A stretch of DNA of 64,000 nucleotides from Desulfosarcina widdelii (lineage in GTDB: Bacteria > Desulfobacterota > Desulfobacteria > Desulfobacterales > Desulfosarcinaceae): NCBI RefSeq assembly GCF_009688965.1, contig NZ_AP021875.1, positions 2,108,001-2,172,000 of the forward strand, given 5' to 3'. Each line of letters begins with the position of its first letter. Position 1 is the stretch's first letter. Below, in pieces: positions 25,044 through 34,184 of this stretch. The notes beneath the pieces were generated by a model. That model made no database searches and was not told where the DNA came from. It saw only the letters and a list, made by a program, of their open reading frames with translations. A program made the position numbers and the translations under genes.

Positions 25044-25790
25044 ATGAAATTGCATGGGAAAGTGGCTTTGGTCACCGGCGCATCGCGAGGAATTGGCAGA
25101 GCGATCGCCATTGCCCTGGCAAAAGAGGGGGCTTTCGTTGCCGTGAATTACGTCAGCAACCCGAGTGCCGCCCAAGAGGTGGTTCAGTTGATCGAAGCTG
25201 CCGGATCACAAGCTGTGGCCATTCAGGCCGACATCTCCGATCTCGATGCGGTTGAGAAAATGGTCGCTTCGGCAATCAAAATAAAGGGTGGTATCGACAT
25301 TCTGGTAAACAACGCCGGTGTCTGGCGGGGAGGCAAGCTGCATAAGCTGGAACCGGCTGATTGGGACAAAGTCTTGGATGCCAACCTGAAAGGGATGCTG
25401 GCCTGCACCCGTGCGGTTCTGCCGGCGATGCTGACGAAAGGCAGCGGAAAAATCATCAACATCTCATCTGTGATCGGCATCGTCGGCTATCCCGGGGATA
25501 CCGTATATGGCACGTCCAAGGCTGGAATCTTCGGCTTCACCAAATCCCTCGCCAAAGAGGTCGCGAAAATGGGTATTAATGTAAACGCCGTTGCACCCGG
25601 TATCATATCCACCGATATGAACAGCGCCCTGGATATGGCAACGCGGTCTCGGCTGATCAAGAGTATTCCGATGGGAGCGCTTGGAAAGCCCGAAGATGTC
25701 GCCGAGGTGGTCTGCTTTCTTGCCTGTGGAGCCTCATACGTGACCGGGCAGGTGTGGACCGTGGACGGCGGCTATACAATGATGTCATGA
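25044..25790 (+). CDS. Short-chain dehydrogenase/reductase (FabG-like)
   Basis: 248-residue NAD(P)H-dependent oxidoreductase. Cofactor motif T-G-A-S-R-G-I-G (11-18), N-N-A-G (89-92), catalytic S141/S142, Y155 and K159 (Y-G-T-S-K), and the C-terminal S-Y-V-T-G-Q-V-W-T-V-D-G-G typical of 3-oxoacyl-ACP/CoA reductases. It is tightly packed between the ligase and the CoA-transferase. A likely role is oxidation of a hydroxyacyl intermediate or a hydroxy acid in the same pathway; exact substrate unknown. Confidence 0.88.
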   Translation: MKLHGKVALVTGASRGIGRAIAIALAKEGAFVAVNYVSNPSAAQEVVQLIEAAGSQAVAIQADISDLDAVEKMVASAIKIKGGIDILVNNAGVWRGGKLHKLEPADWDKVLDANLKGMLACTRAVLPAMLTKGSGKIINISSVIGIVGYPGDTVYGTSKAGIFGFTKSLAKEVAKMGINVNAVAPGIISTDMNSALDMATRSRLIKSIPMGALGKPEDVAEVVCFLACGASYVTGQVWTVDGGYTMMS

Positions 25791-25802
25791 GGAAACGAAA
25801 CC

Positions 25803-26969
25803 ATGTTTGATGCCATAAAAGGAATTAAGGTGCTGGATCTCACCCGGCTGACCCCCGGCGCATATGCAACCAAACTGATGGCGGAAATGGGTGCGGAAGT
25901 GGTGAAAATAGAGGATACGGGCAACGGAGATTATATGCGCATTGTCGGTCCGATGTACGATGATGCAAGTGTCTGGTATTACGCTGTGAATGTCAGCAAG
26001 AAATCCGCCTGCCTGAATCTGAAAACCGCCGAGGGCGTGGATATCTTCAAAAGGCTAGTTGAAGATTATGACGTTCTGATCGAAGGATTCAGGCCGCGTG
26101 TCATGGGCCGTCTGGGGCTGGGATATGAAACGCTCGCCGAAATCAATCCACGCCTGGTTTATTGTTCCCTTACTGGATTTGGTCAAGACGGGCCGTTCAA
26201 CAGGCAACCTGGCCACGATATCAACTATATGGCGATTGCCGGGGCATTGGGACTCACCGGACTGAAGAACGGACCGGTGGTTCCTCCAGGATTGCAGGTG
26301 GCGGACATGGGTGGTGCAGTCATGGCGGTCGTCGGGGTCCTGGCGGCCTATATCGGCGCCCTTAGAACTGGAAAAGGAAGATACGTCGATATCTCCATGA
26401 CGGATACGGCTTTGTCGCTGATTCCCCTTGAAATGGCCGAATACCTGGCTTCGGGAAAAGCACCGGAGGCCGGGCAATCCTATTTCAACGGCGGGGAAGC
26501 CTGTTATGCGGTATATCCAACCAAAGACGGACGGCATGTCTGCATGGGAAACAGGGAAGAGAAATTCTGGAAGACGTTTTGCCGGATTGCCGAGCGCCCC
26601 GATCTTGAAGAGTTGCAATTTTCCACCGATGAACAAGCCTTTCAAAAAATCGGAGCGTTTTTCGGAACCAAGACATTGAACGAAGTCGTCGCCTTGTTCG
26701 AGAAAGCCGACACATGCATCACTCCCGTTCTGAGGCTTAACGAAGTGCCGGACCATCCCCAGATCAGCGCGAGAGAAATGATCGTTAAAAATGATAAAGA
26801 AACCGGACTGCCTCCCTTTATTGCGTGCCCGATACGGTCCTCCGGGAAAAACGAACATGTTTATCGACCGGCACCCAGGCAGGGAGAACACACCCGAGAG
26901 GTGCTTGCCGCCGCCGGTTATTCTGGGAATTTCATCGAAAAAGCCATTTTAGACGGCGTCGCCAGATGA
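25803..26969 (+). CDS. CaiB/BaiF family (class III) CoA-transferase
   Basis: 388-residue family III CoA-transferase, moving CoA between acyl-CoA and a free acid through an aspartyl intermediate. The N-terminal L-D-L-T-R-L-T-P-G-A-Y and V-K-I-E motifs, S-L-T-G-F-G-Q-D-G-P, and the catalytic Asp168 in V-A-D-M-G-G are present. Length is normal. It lies 12 nt after the SDR stop. In this cluster it could load CoA onto the incoming acid at no ATP cost, using a product CoA ester as donor, in parallel to the ligases. Confidence 0.92.
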   Translation: MFDAIKGIKVLDLTRLTPGAYATKLMAEMGAEVVKIEDTGNGDYMRIVGPMYDDASVWYYAVNVSKKSACLNLKTAEGVDIFKRLVEDYDVLIEGFRPRVMGRLGLGYETLAEINPRLVYCSLTGFGQDGPFNRQPGHDINYMAIAGALGLTGLKNGPVVPPGLQVADMGGAVMAVVGVLAAYIGALRTGKGRYVDISMTDTALSLIPLEMAEYLASGKAPEAGQSYFNGGEACYAVYPTKDGRHVCMGNREEKFWKTFCRIAERPDLEELQFSTDEQAFQKIGAFFGTKTLNEVVALFEKADTCITPVLRLNEVPDHPQISAREMIVKNDKETGLPPFIACPIRSSGKNEHVYRPAPRQGEHTREVLAAAGYSGNFIEKAILDGVAR

Positions 26970-27042
26970 TTCTCTTTGAAGAAGGCGAAGGGGTCTATCG
27001 GAGCGCAATCGTTATCTAATTTGCACATAAGGAGTTGAAAAT

Positions 27043-28575
27043 ATGATAATATCATCAGAAGCGTGGGTTGATCGACAACTCGCCATGAAAAAAAATATCT
27101 ATATGGGTGGGGAACTTGTCGGCAGAGACCATCCCCTCATTGTGCCAGGCAGGAATGTGATCGCCATGACCTATGACATGGCTCAGGATGAAAAATACAA
27201 AGGCATCATAACGACCCAATCCCACATTGATGGCAGCGAAATCAACCGTTGGTGCAATCTGCATCAAAGTGTGGAAGACCTGCTGGCCAAACAGAAGTCC
27301 ACCCGGTGCGGTATCCACAATTGCGGGTTTTGCATGCAGCGGTGCATGGGCAATGACGGCCTGAATGCCCTGTATGTGGTAACCAAAGAGCTGGACGAGA
27401 AATACGGGACCGATTATCACGACAGGGCCAAGGCGTTTGCGGCCTATTTCCAAAGGAACGATATTACCTCCGCCCTTGCCCAAACGGATGTCAAGGGCGA
27501 CCGGTCAAAAAGGCCCGGCGCCCAGGATGATCCGGATCAATATGTGCGGGTCGTAAAAAAAACAAAGGAAGGCATTATCGTGCGTGGTGCCAAGGTCCAC
27601 ATTACCATGGGACCTTACGCCGATGAGATTATCGTACTGCCTACGCGGGTAATGACCGAAGCTGAAAAAGATTATGCGGTGGCCTTTGCCGTGCAGGCCG
27701 ATACCGAAGGCGTTTATCTGATCAACAGGGCATCGGCACCCAGGGCACGAAAAAAATTCGAAGCGCCCATGAATAACTATGGCAGTTCGGACGCCGTGAC
27801 GATCTTCGACGACGTCCTGGTTCCCTGGGAGCGGGTTTTCATGTGCGGTGAGTATCAGGAGGCCGGTCGGCTGGCCCTGTTGTTTGCCAATTATCACCGA
27901 CATGCCTATTGTGGCTGCAAGCCCGGCGTTACCGATGTAATCATGGGCTTCACCCAATTGGTTGCACGTTACAGCGGCATTGAAAAAGCCCAGCATATTC
28001 GTCAGGAAACCGCCGATCTTATCGCCGTTGCCGAACTGGTCTATGCCGCCGGTATCGCCAGTTCGGTTCAGGCCACAAGATCGTCATCGGGGGTAATGAT
28101 TCCCAATCCGATATACTCCAACGTGGGCCGGCGGCTGGCCGGAGAGAACATCTACCACGAGCACAATATCCTGGTGGCTGTAGCCGGAGGCCTGCCGGCG
28201 ACATTGCCGTTCGAAGAGGACTTTATCAGCGAAAAAACAGCGCCTTTTCTTGAAAAATATCTGAAAAGAAAAAAAGGCGTCTCTTCCCAGGATATTCATC
28301 GCTGCTTTCGGAGCATCTCCGACTTGACCTGTTCGGCATGGGGCGGCGTATGGCAGATTGCCGGCGTACACGGTGGCGGTTCGCCGATAATGGAAACCAT
28401 TGCCATTTTAAGCAATTATAACATTGACCAAAAGGTCGACATCGCAAAATTTCTTGCAGGAATCAAACAGAACGATAAAATGGAAGATGAGCTATTTTAC
28501 GGTGAAAAGAGCGATTTGAAAATGTTCAAGGATCATTTGAAGATATTCAACTCTTCCCAGTCTGTTTCACAATAG
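27043..28575 (+). CDS. 4-hydroxybutyryl-CoA dehydratase family protein (AbfD-like)
   Basis: 510-residue flavin/[4Fe-4S] enzyme of the 4-hydroxybutyryl-CoA dehydratase / 4-hydroxyphenylacetate 3-hydroxylase superfamily. All four iron-sulfur ligands of the dehydratase are conserved: C97 and C101 (F-C-M-Q-R-C) and H285 with C292 (N-Y-H-R-H-A-Y-C-G-C, H-x6-C), absent from the oxygen-using hydroxylases. The enzyme removes water from an unactivated C-H position by a ketyl-radical mechanism, giving crotonyl-CoA from 4-hydroxybutyryl-CoA. GGAG lies 9 nt before the ATG. Placed with ligases, crotonases and thiolase, it should feed 4-hydroxyacyl-CoA into beta-oxidation. Chain length of the true substrate is unknown. 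Confidence 0.9.
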   Translation: MIISSEAWVDRQLAMKKNIYMGGELVGRDHPLIVPGRNVIAMTYDMAQDEKYKGIITTQSHIDGSEINRWCNLHQSVEDLLAKQKSTRCGIHNCGFCMQRCMGNDGLNALYVVTKELDEKYGTDYHDRAKAFAAYFQRNDITSALAQTDVKGDRSKRPGAQDDPDQYVRVVKKTKEGIIVRGAKVHITMGPYADEIIVLPTRVMTEAEKDYAVAFAVQADTEGVYLINRASAPRARKKFEAPMNNYGSSDAVTIFDDVLVPWERVFMCGEYQEAGRLALLFANYHRHAYCGCKPGVTDVIMGFTQLVARYSGIEKAQHIRQETADLIAVAELVYAAGIASSVQATRSSSGVMIPNPIYSNVGRRLAGENIYHEHNILVAVAGGLPATLPFEEDFISEKTAPFLEKYLKRKKGVSSQDIHRCFRSISDLTCSAWGGVWQIAGVHGGGSPIMETIAILSNYNIDQKVDIAKFLAGIKQNDKMEDELFYGEKSDLKMFKDHLKIFNSSQSVSQ

Positions 28576-28676
28576 ATCCAAAGCTGAGTGCCCCGTCCGC
28601 GAAGACGGACGAATGCCATCATATTGATGAATGGGGCATTTGGCAACGGGTGGTACCTTCAAGATGGAGGCATGCC

Positions 28677-29465
28677 TTGAGATCCTATGATTTAGAAACT
28701 GTCAGAGTCGATGAGAATGAATCTGTGGCAACTATTACCATAGACAATCCACCGGTGAATGCCATAACGGAAAAAGTCCTCGATGATCTGCAGCAGGCCT
28801 TTGAAATTGTAGAGGATCAGGAAAATGTTCGTGCCGTAATTTTAACCGCCCAAGGTTCACGATCCTTTGTCGCCGGCGTCGATGTAAATATCTTTTCGAG
28901 AAAAGACATTTCGGGTCGACGCGACTTCATTTCAAAAATTCATAAGACTTTCAGGATGATCGACCATTTCCCAAAACCGTTAATCTGCGCGATCAACAGT
29001 CATGCCGCCGGAAACGGCTGCGAACTGACAATGGTTTGCGATATCCGGATCGCCAACGAGGAGGCAACCTTTACATTCCCTGAATGCAAGTTCGGTGTCG
29101 TGTCCGCAGGGGGCACGACCCAGAGGCTTCCACGATTGATTCCACAGGGAAAGGCGCTTTACTATTTATTCACCTCCGAAAAGATGAAGGCCCGGGAAGC
29201 CCATGAACTGGGATTGGTCGATTTTATTAAACCGCTGGAAGATCTCATTCCGTTTGCAGCAAAAATCGCCCACAAGATCGCAGAAAATTCACCGATAACC
29301 GTCTCTGCTGTAAAAAAACTCGTCAAGCAGGGGCGAAATCTTCCAATGAAGGTTGCTCTGCAAGAAGAACTCAAACAAGGCATTGAGAGTTGTCAAACAT
29401 CAGATTTTTTAGAGGGAATTACTGCCTATCTTGAAAAGCGCGTTCCCATATTCAAAGGTTGCTGA
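28677..29465 (+). CDS. Enoyl-CoA hydratase/isomerase (crotonase family) 1
   Basis: 262 residues from TTG 28677, chosen because ATGGAGG lies 6 nt upstream; a GTG at 28650 would add nine residues without a site. Oxyanion-hole segment R-S-F-V-A-G-V-D and the two crotonase glutamates are present: G-N-G-C-E-L and F-P-E-C-K-F-G-V-V. The last is followed by S-A-G-G-T-T-Q-R-L. It probably hydrates a 2-enoyl-CoA or shifts a double bond. It is second after the dehydratase and 13 nt before the regulator gene. Confidence 0.87.
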   Translation: MRSYDLETVRVDENESVATITIDNPPVNAITEKVLDDLQQAFEIVEDQENVRAVILTAQGSRSFVAGVDVNIFSRKDISGRRDFISKIHKTFRMIDHFPKPLICAINSHAAGNGCELTMVCDIRIANEEATFTFPECKFGVVSAGGTTQRLPRLIPQGKALYYLFTSEKMKAREAHELGLVDFIKPLEDLIPFAAKIAHKIAENSPITVSAVKKLVKQGRNLPMKVALQEELKQGIESCQTSDFLEGITAYLEKRVPIFKGC

Positions 29466-29478
29466 ATAAAAAAGAAAG

Positions 29479-31221
29479 GTGGAATCATTGCTATCGATAG
29501 ATGCCATCCGAAACGTTAAACGCGTACATCACCTTAAAATCGGCGATACTCTAAAAGATGTTTGTGACCTGATTACGAAGCACTCTTTCCAGGAGGTCCC
29601 GATCATAGACAGCAGGGGGCATGCAACGGCGACCCTGGATGTCTTCAGGCTGATTCGTTATCTGGTACGAACTGCTGATAAAGAGAATGATATGGTTCCG
29701 GAATGTTGTGTGCGCCACAGGCTTAATACGATCGACAGGGAGGAATCGATTCATAACGCCGCCTATTTTCCAGTAGACCGCTTTGTTCTGGATTCCGAGG
29801 ATAAATATATCGGCCTGCTGACCCGTGCCGATGTAATTGGCGGGCTTATCAAGGAACTGGAGGTCTATAACTATATCTTTGACCAAATTGAGCCGGGCAT
29901 AGGGATTTTGTCAAAAGATGAGCAGCTGCTTTACCAGAATCGAAAATTCGAAGATACCCTCCAAACCGATAAAAAAAAGACAGGTACCATTCCATTAAAG
30001 GAAATATCTTCGGTCATCCCGCAGTCGGCCGACGTATGGGGGAATGTCCCGGTACGCTATCATTATAACAAGGCCGGCTTTAAGGGTATTTTAGAGTATT
30101 TTCCCATTCTCATAGAAAAAAAGTATTTTGGAACTTTAATCATCCTTTATGGTGATCAAAAAACTCAACAAAGTGATGTCGTAACCTCCCCGCATCCGGC
30201 ATTCAGGGAAATGAAAGAGTGGAAGGAGGTAAGGGAAGCTTTCCCCAATATCGTGATTTCGGACCCCAAGATGGAGCAGGTGGTTCGCTTGGCATTAAAA
30301 GCGGCCAGAATAACGTCCAATGTGCTGATTACAGGGAAAACCGGCGTCGGGAAAGAGATTATTGCCGAAATTGTCCATCGTATGGGGTCACGTGCTGACC
30401 GCCCTTTGATAAAAGTAAATTGTGCTGCCATTCCAGAAAGTCTGCTTGAATCCGAACTGTTCGGGTACGAAAAGGGGGCGTTTACCGGTGCGGTCGAAAA
30501 AGGAAAAATCGGGCTGATCGAGGCGGCTGATCAAGGAAGTTTGTTTCTAGATGAAATCAATAGCCTCCCGATGAATCTTCAAGCGAAGCTATTGCGATTT
30601 TTGCAAAACCAAGAGTTTTACAAGCTTGGCGGCACCCGTCCACACAAAGCGGATGTTCGCATCATCGTTGCTTCAAATTGGGAAATTAAGAAGCTGGTCG
30701 ATCAAGGAGACTTCAGAGAAGATCTTTACTATCGGCTATGTGTTATTCCCATCCATATACCGGAACTCAAAAAAAGGCCGAAAGATATCATCCCGCTTTC
30801 CATGTTTTTTCTGCAAAAATACAATGAGTTGTACAATTTGGATAAACAACTCAACGATGCGGCCTACAATCAGCTGTTGGGATATGATTGGCCTGGTAAT
30901 GTCCGAGAGTTGCAGCATCTCATCGAGCAGCTTGTGGTATTAACCGATACAGATGTAATCGATTCAATTCATCTCCTGGAAGACAAAAAAAATGATGAAA
31001 ATGCTAAACAGAAGATAGAAATAAATATATTGAGGCTCATTCCGTTGAAAGAAGCGCATGAGTTGCTGGAGCAGGCTATTTTCAAGGAAGCGCAGAAACA
31101 ATTTAAATCGGTTCGGGATATCAGCAAGAAACTTGAGGTTCACCACTCTACAGTCGTTCGTAAAATTAATCAACTTAAAAAAAAGCAAAACAATTTCCAA
31201 TTGATGTCAAAACATATGTGA
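29479..31221 (+). CDS. Sigma-54-dependent transcriptional activator with CBS pair and PAS-like domain
   Basis: 580-residue enhancer-binding protein. Order: two CBS repeats (~15-125, each with the V-P-I-I-D/F-V-L-D pattern), a PAS-like region (~130-225), an AAA+ domain with Walker A T-G-K-T-G-V-G-K-E (~283-291), the sigma-54 contact loop G-A-F-T-G-A (~333-338) and Walker B S-L-F-L-D-E-I-N, and a Fis-like HTH at the end (S-V-R-D-I-S-K-K-L-E-V). CBS domains often bind adenosine nucleotides or CoA-related ligands. It is encoded inside the operon it probably activates through the palindromes at 22.86/23.09 kb. Start GTG 29479; TTG 29488 behind AGGTGG is an alternative. Confidence 0.9.
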   Translation: MESLLSIDAIRNVKRVHHLKIGDTLKDVCDLITKHSFQEVPIIDSRGHATATLDVFRLIRYLVRTADKENDMVPECCVRHRLNTIDREESIHNAAYFPVDRFVLDSEDKYIGLLTRADVIGGLIKELEVYNYIFDQIEPGIGILSKDEQLLYQNRKFEDTLQTDKKKTGTIPLKEISSVIPQSADVWGNVPVRYHYNKAGFKGILEYFPILIEKKYFGTLIILYGDQKTQQSDVVTSPHPAFREMKEWKEVREAFPNIVISDPKMEQVVRLALKAARITSNVLITGKTGVGKEIIAEIVHRMGSRADRPLIKVNCAAIPESLLESELFGYEKGAFTGAVEKGKIGLIEAADQGSLFLDEINSLPMNLQAKLLRFLQNQEFYKLGGTRPHKADVRIIVASNWEIKKLVDQGDFREDLYYRLCVIPIHIPELKKRPKDIIPLSMFFLQKYNELYNLDKQLNDAAYNQLLGYDWPGNVRELQHLIEQLVVLTDTDVIDSIHLLEDKKNDENAKQKIEINILRLIPLKEAHELLEQAIFKEAQKQFKSVRDISKKLEVHHSTVVRKINQLKKKQNNFQLMSKHM

Positions 31222-31359
31222 AGTAAAATTTCCATGGGAGACCTTCTTTGCGATAATGCTCCAACACAATGAATTGGCTCCCCTTATCAAATTTTTATGC
31301 AAATATGAGCCAGCCAGTTTTTTCTACCACCTAAACACGCCAAAAAGAGAAGGAGAGAA

Positions 31360-32124
31360 ATGAAAATCGAAGGACACACTGTTGTGATTACCGGCGGCGC
31401 TTCCGGACTCGGAGAGGGATGTGTAAGAAATTTTACGGGGAAAGGTGCCAATGCGGTAATCCTGGATCTTGATGAAACCCGGGGAAATCAGATTGCATCG
31501 GATCTCGGTGCGGCTGCGTTATTTTGTAAAACCGATGTAACGGATCCAAAATCGGTACAACAAGCAATTGATATGGCTATGGACCGTTTCGGTGTGATTC
31601 ATATTGCAGTAAACTGTGCCGGAGTTGCAACACCCTCCAAAGTGTTGGGCAAACATGGTCCAATGGCCATCAAAACATTTGATCAGGTCATTCGTATCAA
31701 TCTGATCGGCACAATGAATATTATTCGGCTTGCTGCTGAAAAAATGACAAGAAATGAACCGAACTTGGATGGTGAAAAGGGCGTGATAATTAACACCGCG
31801 TCTATCGCAGCATTCGACGGTCAGATCGGACAGGCAGCATATGCGGCATCCAAAGCAGGCATTGTAGGGATGACGCTTCCTATCGCCAGGGAATTTACCA
31901 ATCATGGAATCCGTGTAATGACGATTGCACCAGGATTGTTTGAAACTCCGATGCTTGCCGGTCTGCCTGAAAAAGCGCAACAATCTCTGATTGCCTCGAT
32001 TCCATTTCCAAAAAGGCTAGGCAAACCTTCAGAGTTTGCACAATTGGCAACGCAGATTATTGAAAATCCAATCTTAAACGGAGAGACAATTCGGCTGGAT
32101 TCAGCCATTAGGATGGGAGCGTAA
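31360..32124 (+). CDS. Short-chain 3-hydroxyacyl-CoA dehydrogenase (HSD10-like)
   Basis: 254-residue NAD-dependent SDR close in layout to type II 3-hydroxyacyl-CoA dehydrogenase (HSD17B10): T-G-G-A-S-G-L-G (11-18), D36 in L-D-L-D for NAD preference, N-C-A-G, S148, Y161 and K165 (Y-A-A-S-K), and the HSD10-type insert around residues 96-105 (G-K-H-G-P-M). AGAAGGAGAG precedes the ATG. It would oxidise 3-hydroxyacyl-CoA to 3-oxoacyl-CoA, between the hydratase and the thiolase encoded next. A 138-nt gap after the regulator may hold a second promoter. Confidence 0.88.
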   Translation: MKIEGHTVVITGGASGLGEGCVRNFTGKGANAVILDLDETRGNQIASDLGAAALFCKTDVTDPKSVQQAIDMAMDRFGVIHIAVNCAGVATPSKVLGKHGPMAIKTFDQVIRINLIGTMNIIRLAAEKMTRNEPNLDGEKGVIINTASIAAFDGQIGQAAYAASKAGIVGMTLPIAREFTNHGIRVMTIAPGLFETPMLAGLPEKAQQSLIASIPFPKRLGKPSEFAQLATQIIENPILNGETIRLDSAIRMGA

Positions 32125-32135
32125 TAAATTTTTCA

Positions 32136-32936
32136 ATGACAAGGACCTTTGCAATGAACTTAAATACACTCAACTATGAGAAAAAACAAAAAATTGTATT
32201 AATTGGGATAAATCGTCCAAAGTATATGAACGCGCTCAACAGTGAAGTGATTGCTGAGCTCGGACAGGCTTTTGATCATGTTGCCGCAGATGAAGATGCA
32301 TCTGTTGTTATTATTCACGGAGGAGAGAAGGCGTTTGCAGCAGGGGCGGATATTAAAGAAATCAGCAATCTATCAACACCGGTTGAGGCTCATCGGTTCG
32401 TTTCACGAGTTCACCACCTTTTTAATAAAATAGAGAATTTCGAAAAACCGGTCATTGCAGCAGTAAGTGGGGTAGCGTTGGGTGGCGGATGTGAATTGAT
32501 ACTGTCATGCGATATTCGCATTGCGGCAGAAAATGCATTTTTTGGTGTTCCAGAAATAAACATTGGTGTCATTCCTGGAGGTGGAGGCACTCAACGTCTG
32601 CCAAGGCTTATCGGTATAGGCCGGGCTAAGGAGTTGATTTATTCCGGAATTCCTATCGATGCTAAGGAGGCACATCGTATTGGCCTCGTTAACAAGGTGG
32701 TCCCTGTTGAAGAGTTGTTGGATTCAACTGAAGCAATAGCAGCAAAATATGCAAACCAACCGGCCTTTGCGTTAAAAGTGGCCAAAATGGCTGTAAACGA
32801 TGGGATTAATATGGATCTTGGCTCTGCGCTTTCCTATGAACAACGATGTTTCGAACTTCTTTTTTCAACGGAAGACCAGAAAGAAGGCATGCGGGCCTTT
32901 ATCGAAAAGAGATCTCCAGTGTTCAGTGGAAAATAG
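32136..32936 (+). CDS. Enoyl-CoA hydratase (crotonase family) 2
   Basis: 266 residues (or 260 from ATG 32154, better spaced from AAGGACC). Has A-F-A-A-G-A-D-I-K-E, both catalytic glutamates of true 2-enoyl-CoA hydratases (G-G-G-C-E-L and V-P-E-I-N-I-G), and P-G-G-G-G-T-Q-R-L-P-R. Expected reaction: 2-enoyl-CoA + water gives 3-hydroxyacyl-CoA. It sits 11 nt after the HSD10-like gene and 46 nt before the thiolase, completing a beta-oxidation set. Confidence 0.9.
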   Translation: MTRTFAMNLNTLNYEKKQKIVLIGINRPKYMNALNSEVIAELGQAFDHVAADEDASVVIIHGGEKAFAAGADIKEISNLSTPVEAHRFVSRVHHLFNKIENFEKPVIAAVSGVALGGGCELILSCDIRIAAENAFFGVPEINIGVIPGGGGTQRLPRLIGIGRAKELIYSGIPIDAKEAHRIGLVNKVVPVEELLDSTEAIAAKYANQPAFALKVAKMAVNDGINMDLGSALSYEQRCFELLFSTEDQKEGMRAFIEKRSPVFSGK

Positions 32937-32982
32937 CGATTTTCGTTTAGATTGATTTTTAATTGGTTATATTGCGGAGGGC

Positions 32983-34161
32983 ATGATGAGAAAAGTTGCC
33001 GTTGTGGGTGTTGGCCACACTGATTTTACAGCAGGTTCGTCAAAAACACAGCTCGAATTAATGTCAGAAGCATCTATGGATGCCATCATCAGCTCAAATT
33101 TGAAACCGGAAGATATCCAGGCAATATTTTGCGGTAACGTTCTTGGAGATTTTTCCGAGGGCCAAGGGATGATCCAATCATATCTTGCTGACAACATAGG
33201 GTGCTTTAACGTACCGGCCAGTAGATTTGAAGGCGCTTGCGCTTCGGCCACCATGGCCATAAGGGATGCTTTCCTGTGGGTTGCTTCCGGTTTCTACGAT
33301 ATCGTCCTGGTCGGTGGTGTTGAAAAAGCGACTACAATGGGAACCCCTTTGGCGACGCGAACTTTTGCAATGTTCCATGATTCCCGGTATGAATATCCGG
33401 CGGGTTTTACCTTTCCAGCTTTCTTTGCCCTGCTTACGCATTTGTATGCGGATAAATACAACTTGCCACTGGAAAAGCTGAAGGAACAAATGGCACAAGT
33501 AACTGTGCAATCCCACCAGTATGGCCTTAACAACCCTCATGCACAGTTTCGCAAAGAGGTAACCGTCGAGAAGGTATTGAACAGTTTCATGGTTTCCACC
33601 CCACTACAATTATTGGACTGTTGCCCGTTTTCAGATGGTGCAGCCGCTGTTGTATTGGCCTCCGAGGAAGCGGCCAAAAAACTGACTGATAAGCCGGTGT
33701 ATATTGCTGGTGTCGGGCAAGCCTCTTCCGGAAAACTTAGTTCTCAGTATAAAGCTCTACCCCGTTTGAAAGCAAGAGAGGTTTCGGTCAAACAGGCTTA
33801 CGATATGGCTGGAGTAAAACCGGAAGACATTGATGTCTGTGAACTTCACGATTGTTTCAGCATTGCAAGTATCATTGCTGCAGAAAGTCTTGGATTCTCA
33901 GAATTTGGAAAGGCAGGGGAACTTTGGGAAAAGGAACAGACCAAAATCGGTGGTAAAATACCGATTAATATTTCAGGTGGACTCAAATCGAAGGGACACC
34001 CCATCGGTGCGACTGGTGCTTCTCAAGTATATGAAATTACACGCCAATTGAGAGGGGAACTGGTCGACCAAAGTCGCCAAGTTGAGGGTGCCAAAGTTGG
34101 ACTAGTCGATACCCTTGGCGGTGACGGTGTGATTGTGAATATAGTGTTGAGAGCTGAATAA
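32983..34161 (+). CDS. SCP2-type thiolase (acetyl-CoA acyltransferase)
   Basis: 392-residue thiolase-fold enzyme. Nucleophile Cys86 in E-G-A-C-A-S-A, H-D-C-F (SCP2-type replacement of the usual motif) and G-H-P-I-G-A-T-G are present; the C-terminal Cys of classical thiolases is replaced by G-G-D-G. These features and the DUF35 partner gene directly downstream mark the SCP2/archaeal-type thiolases. Expected reaction: thiolytic cleavage of 3-oxoacyl-CoA to acetyl-CoA. CGGAGGG precedes the tandem ATGs. Confidence 0.88.
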   Translation: MMRKVAVVGVGHTDFTAGSSKTQLELMSEASMDAIISSNLKPEDIQAIFCGNVLGDFSEGQGMIQSYLADNIGCFNVPASRFEGACASATMAIRDAFLWVASGFYDIVLVGGVEKATTMGTPLATRTFAMFHDSRYEYPAGFTFPAFFALLTHLYADKYNLPLEKLKEQMAQVTVQSHQYGLNNPHAQFRKEVTVEKVLNSFMVSTPLQLLDCCPFSDGAAAVVLASEEAAKKLTDKPVYIAGVGQASSGKLSSQYKALPRLKAREVSVKQAYDMAGVKPEDIDVCELHDCFSIASIIAAESLGFSEFGKAGELWEKEQTKIGGKIPINISGGLKSKGHPIGATGASQVYEITRQLRGELVDQSRQVEGAKVGLVDTLGGDGVIVNIVLRAE

Positions 34162-34184
34162 TTAAGCATCGTAAGGAGTTTAAA

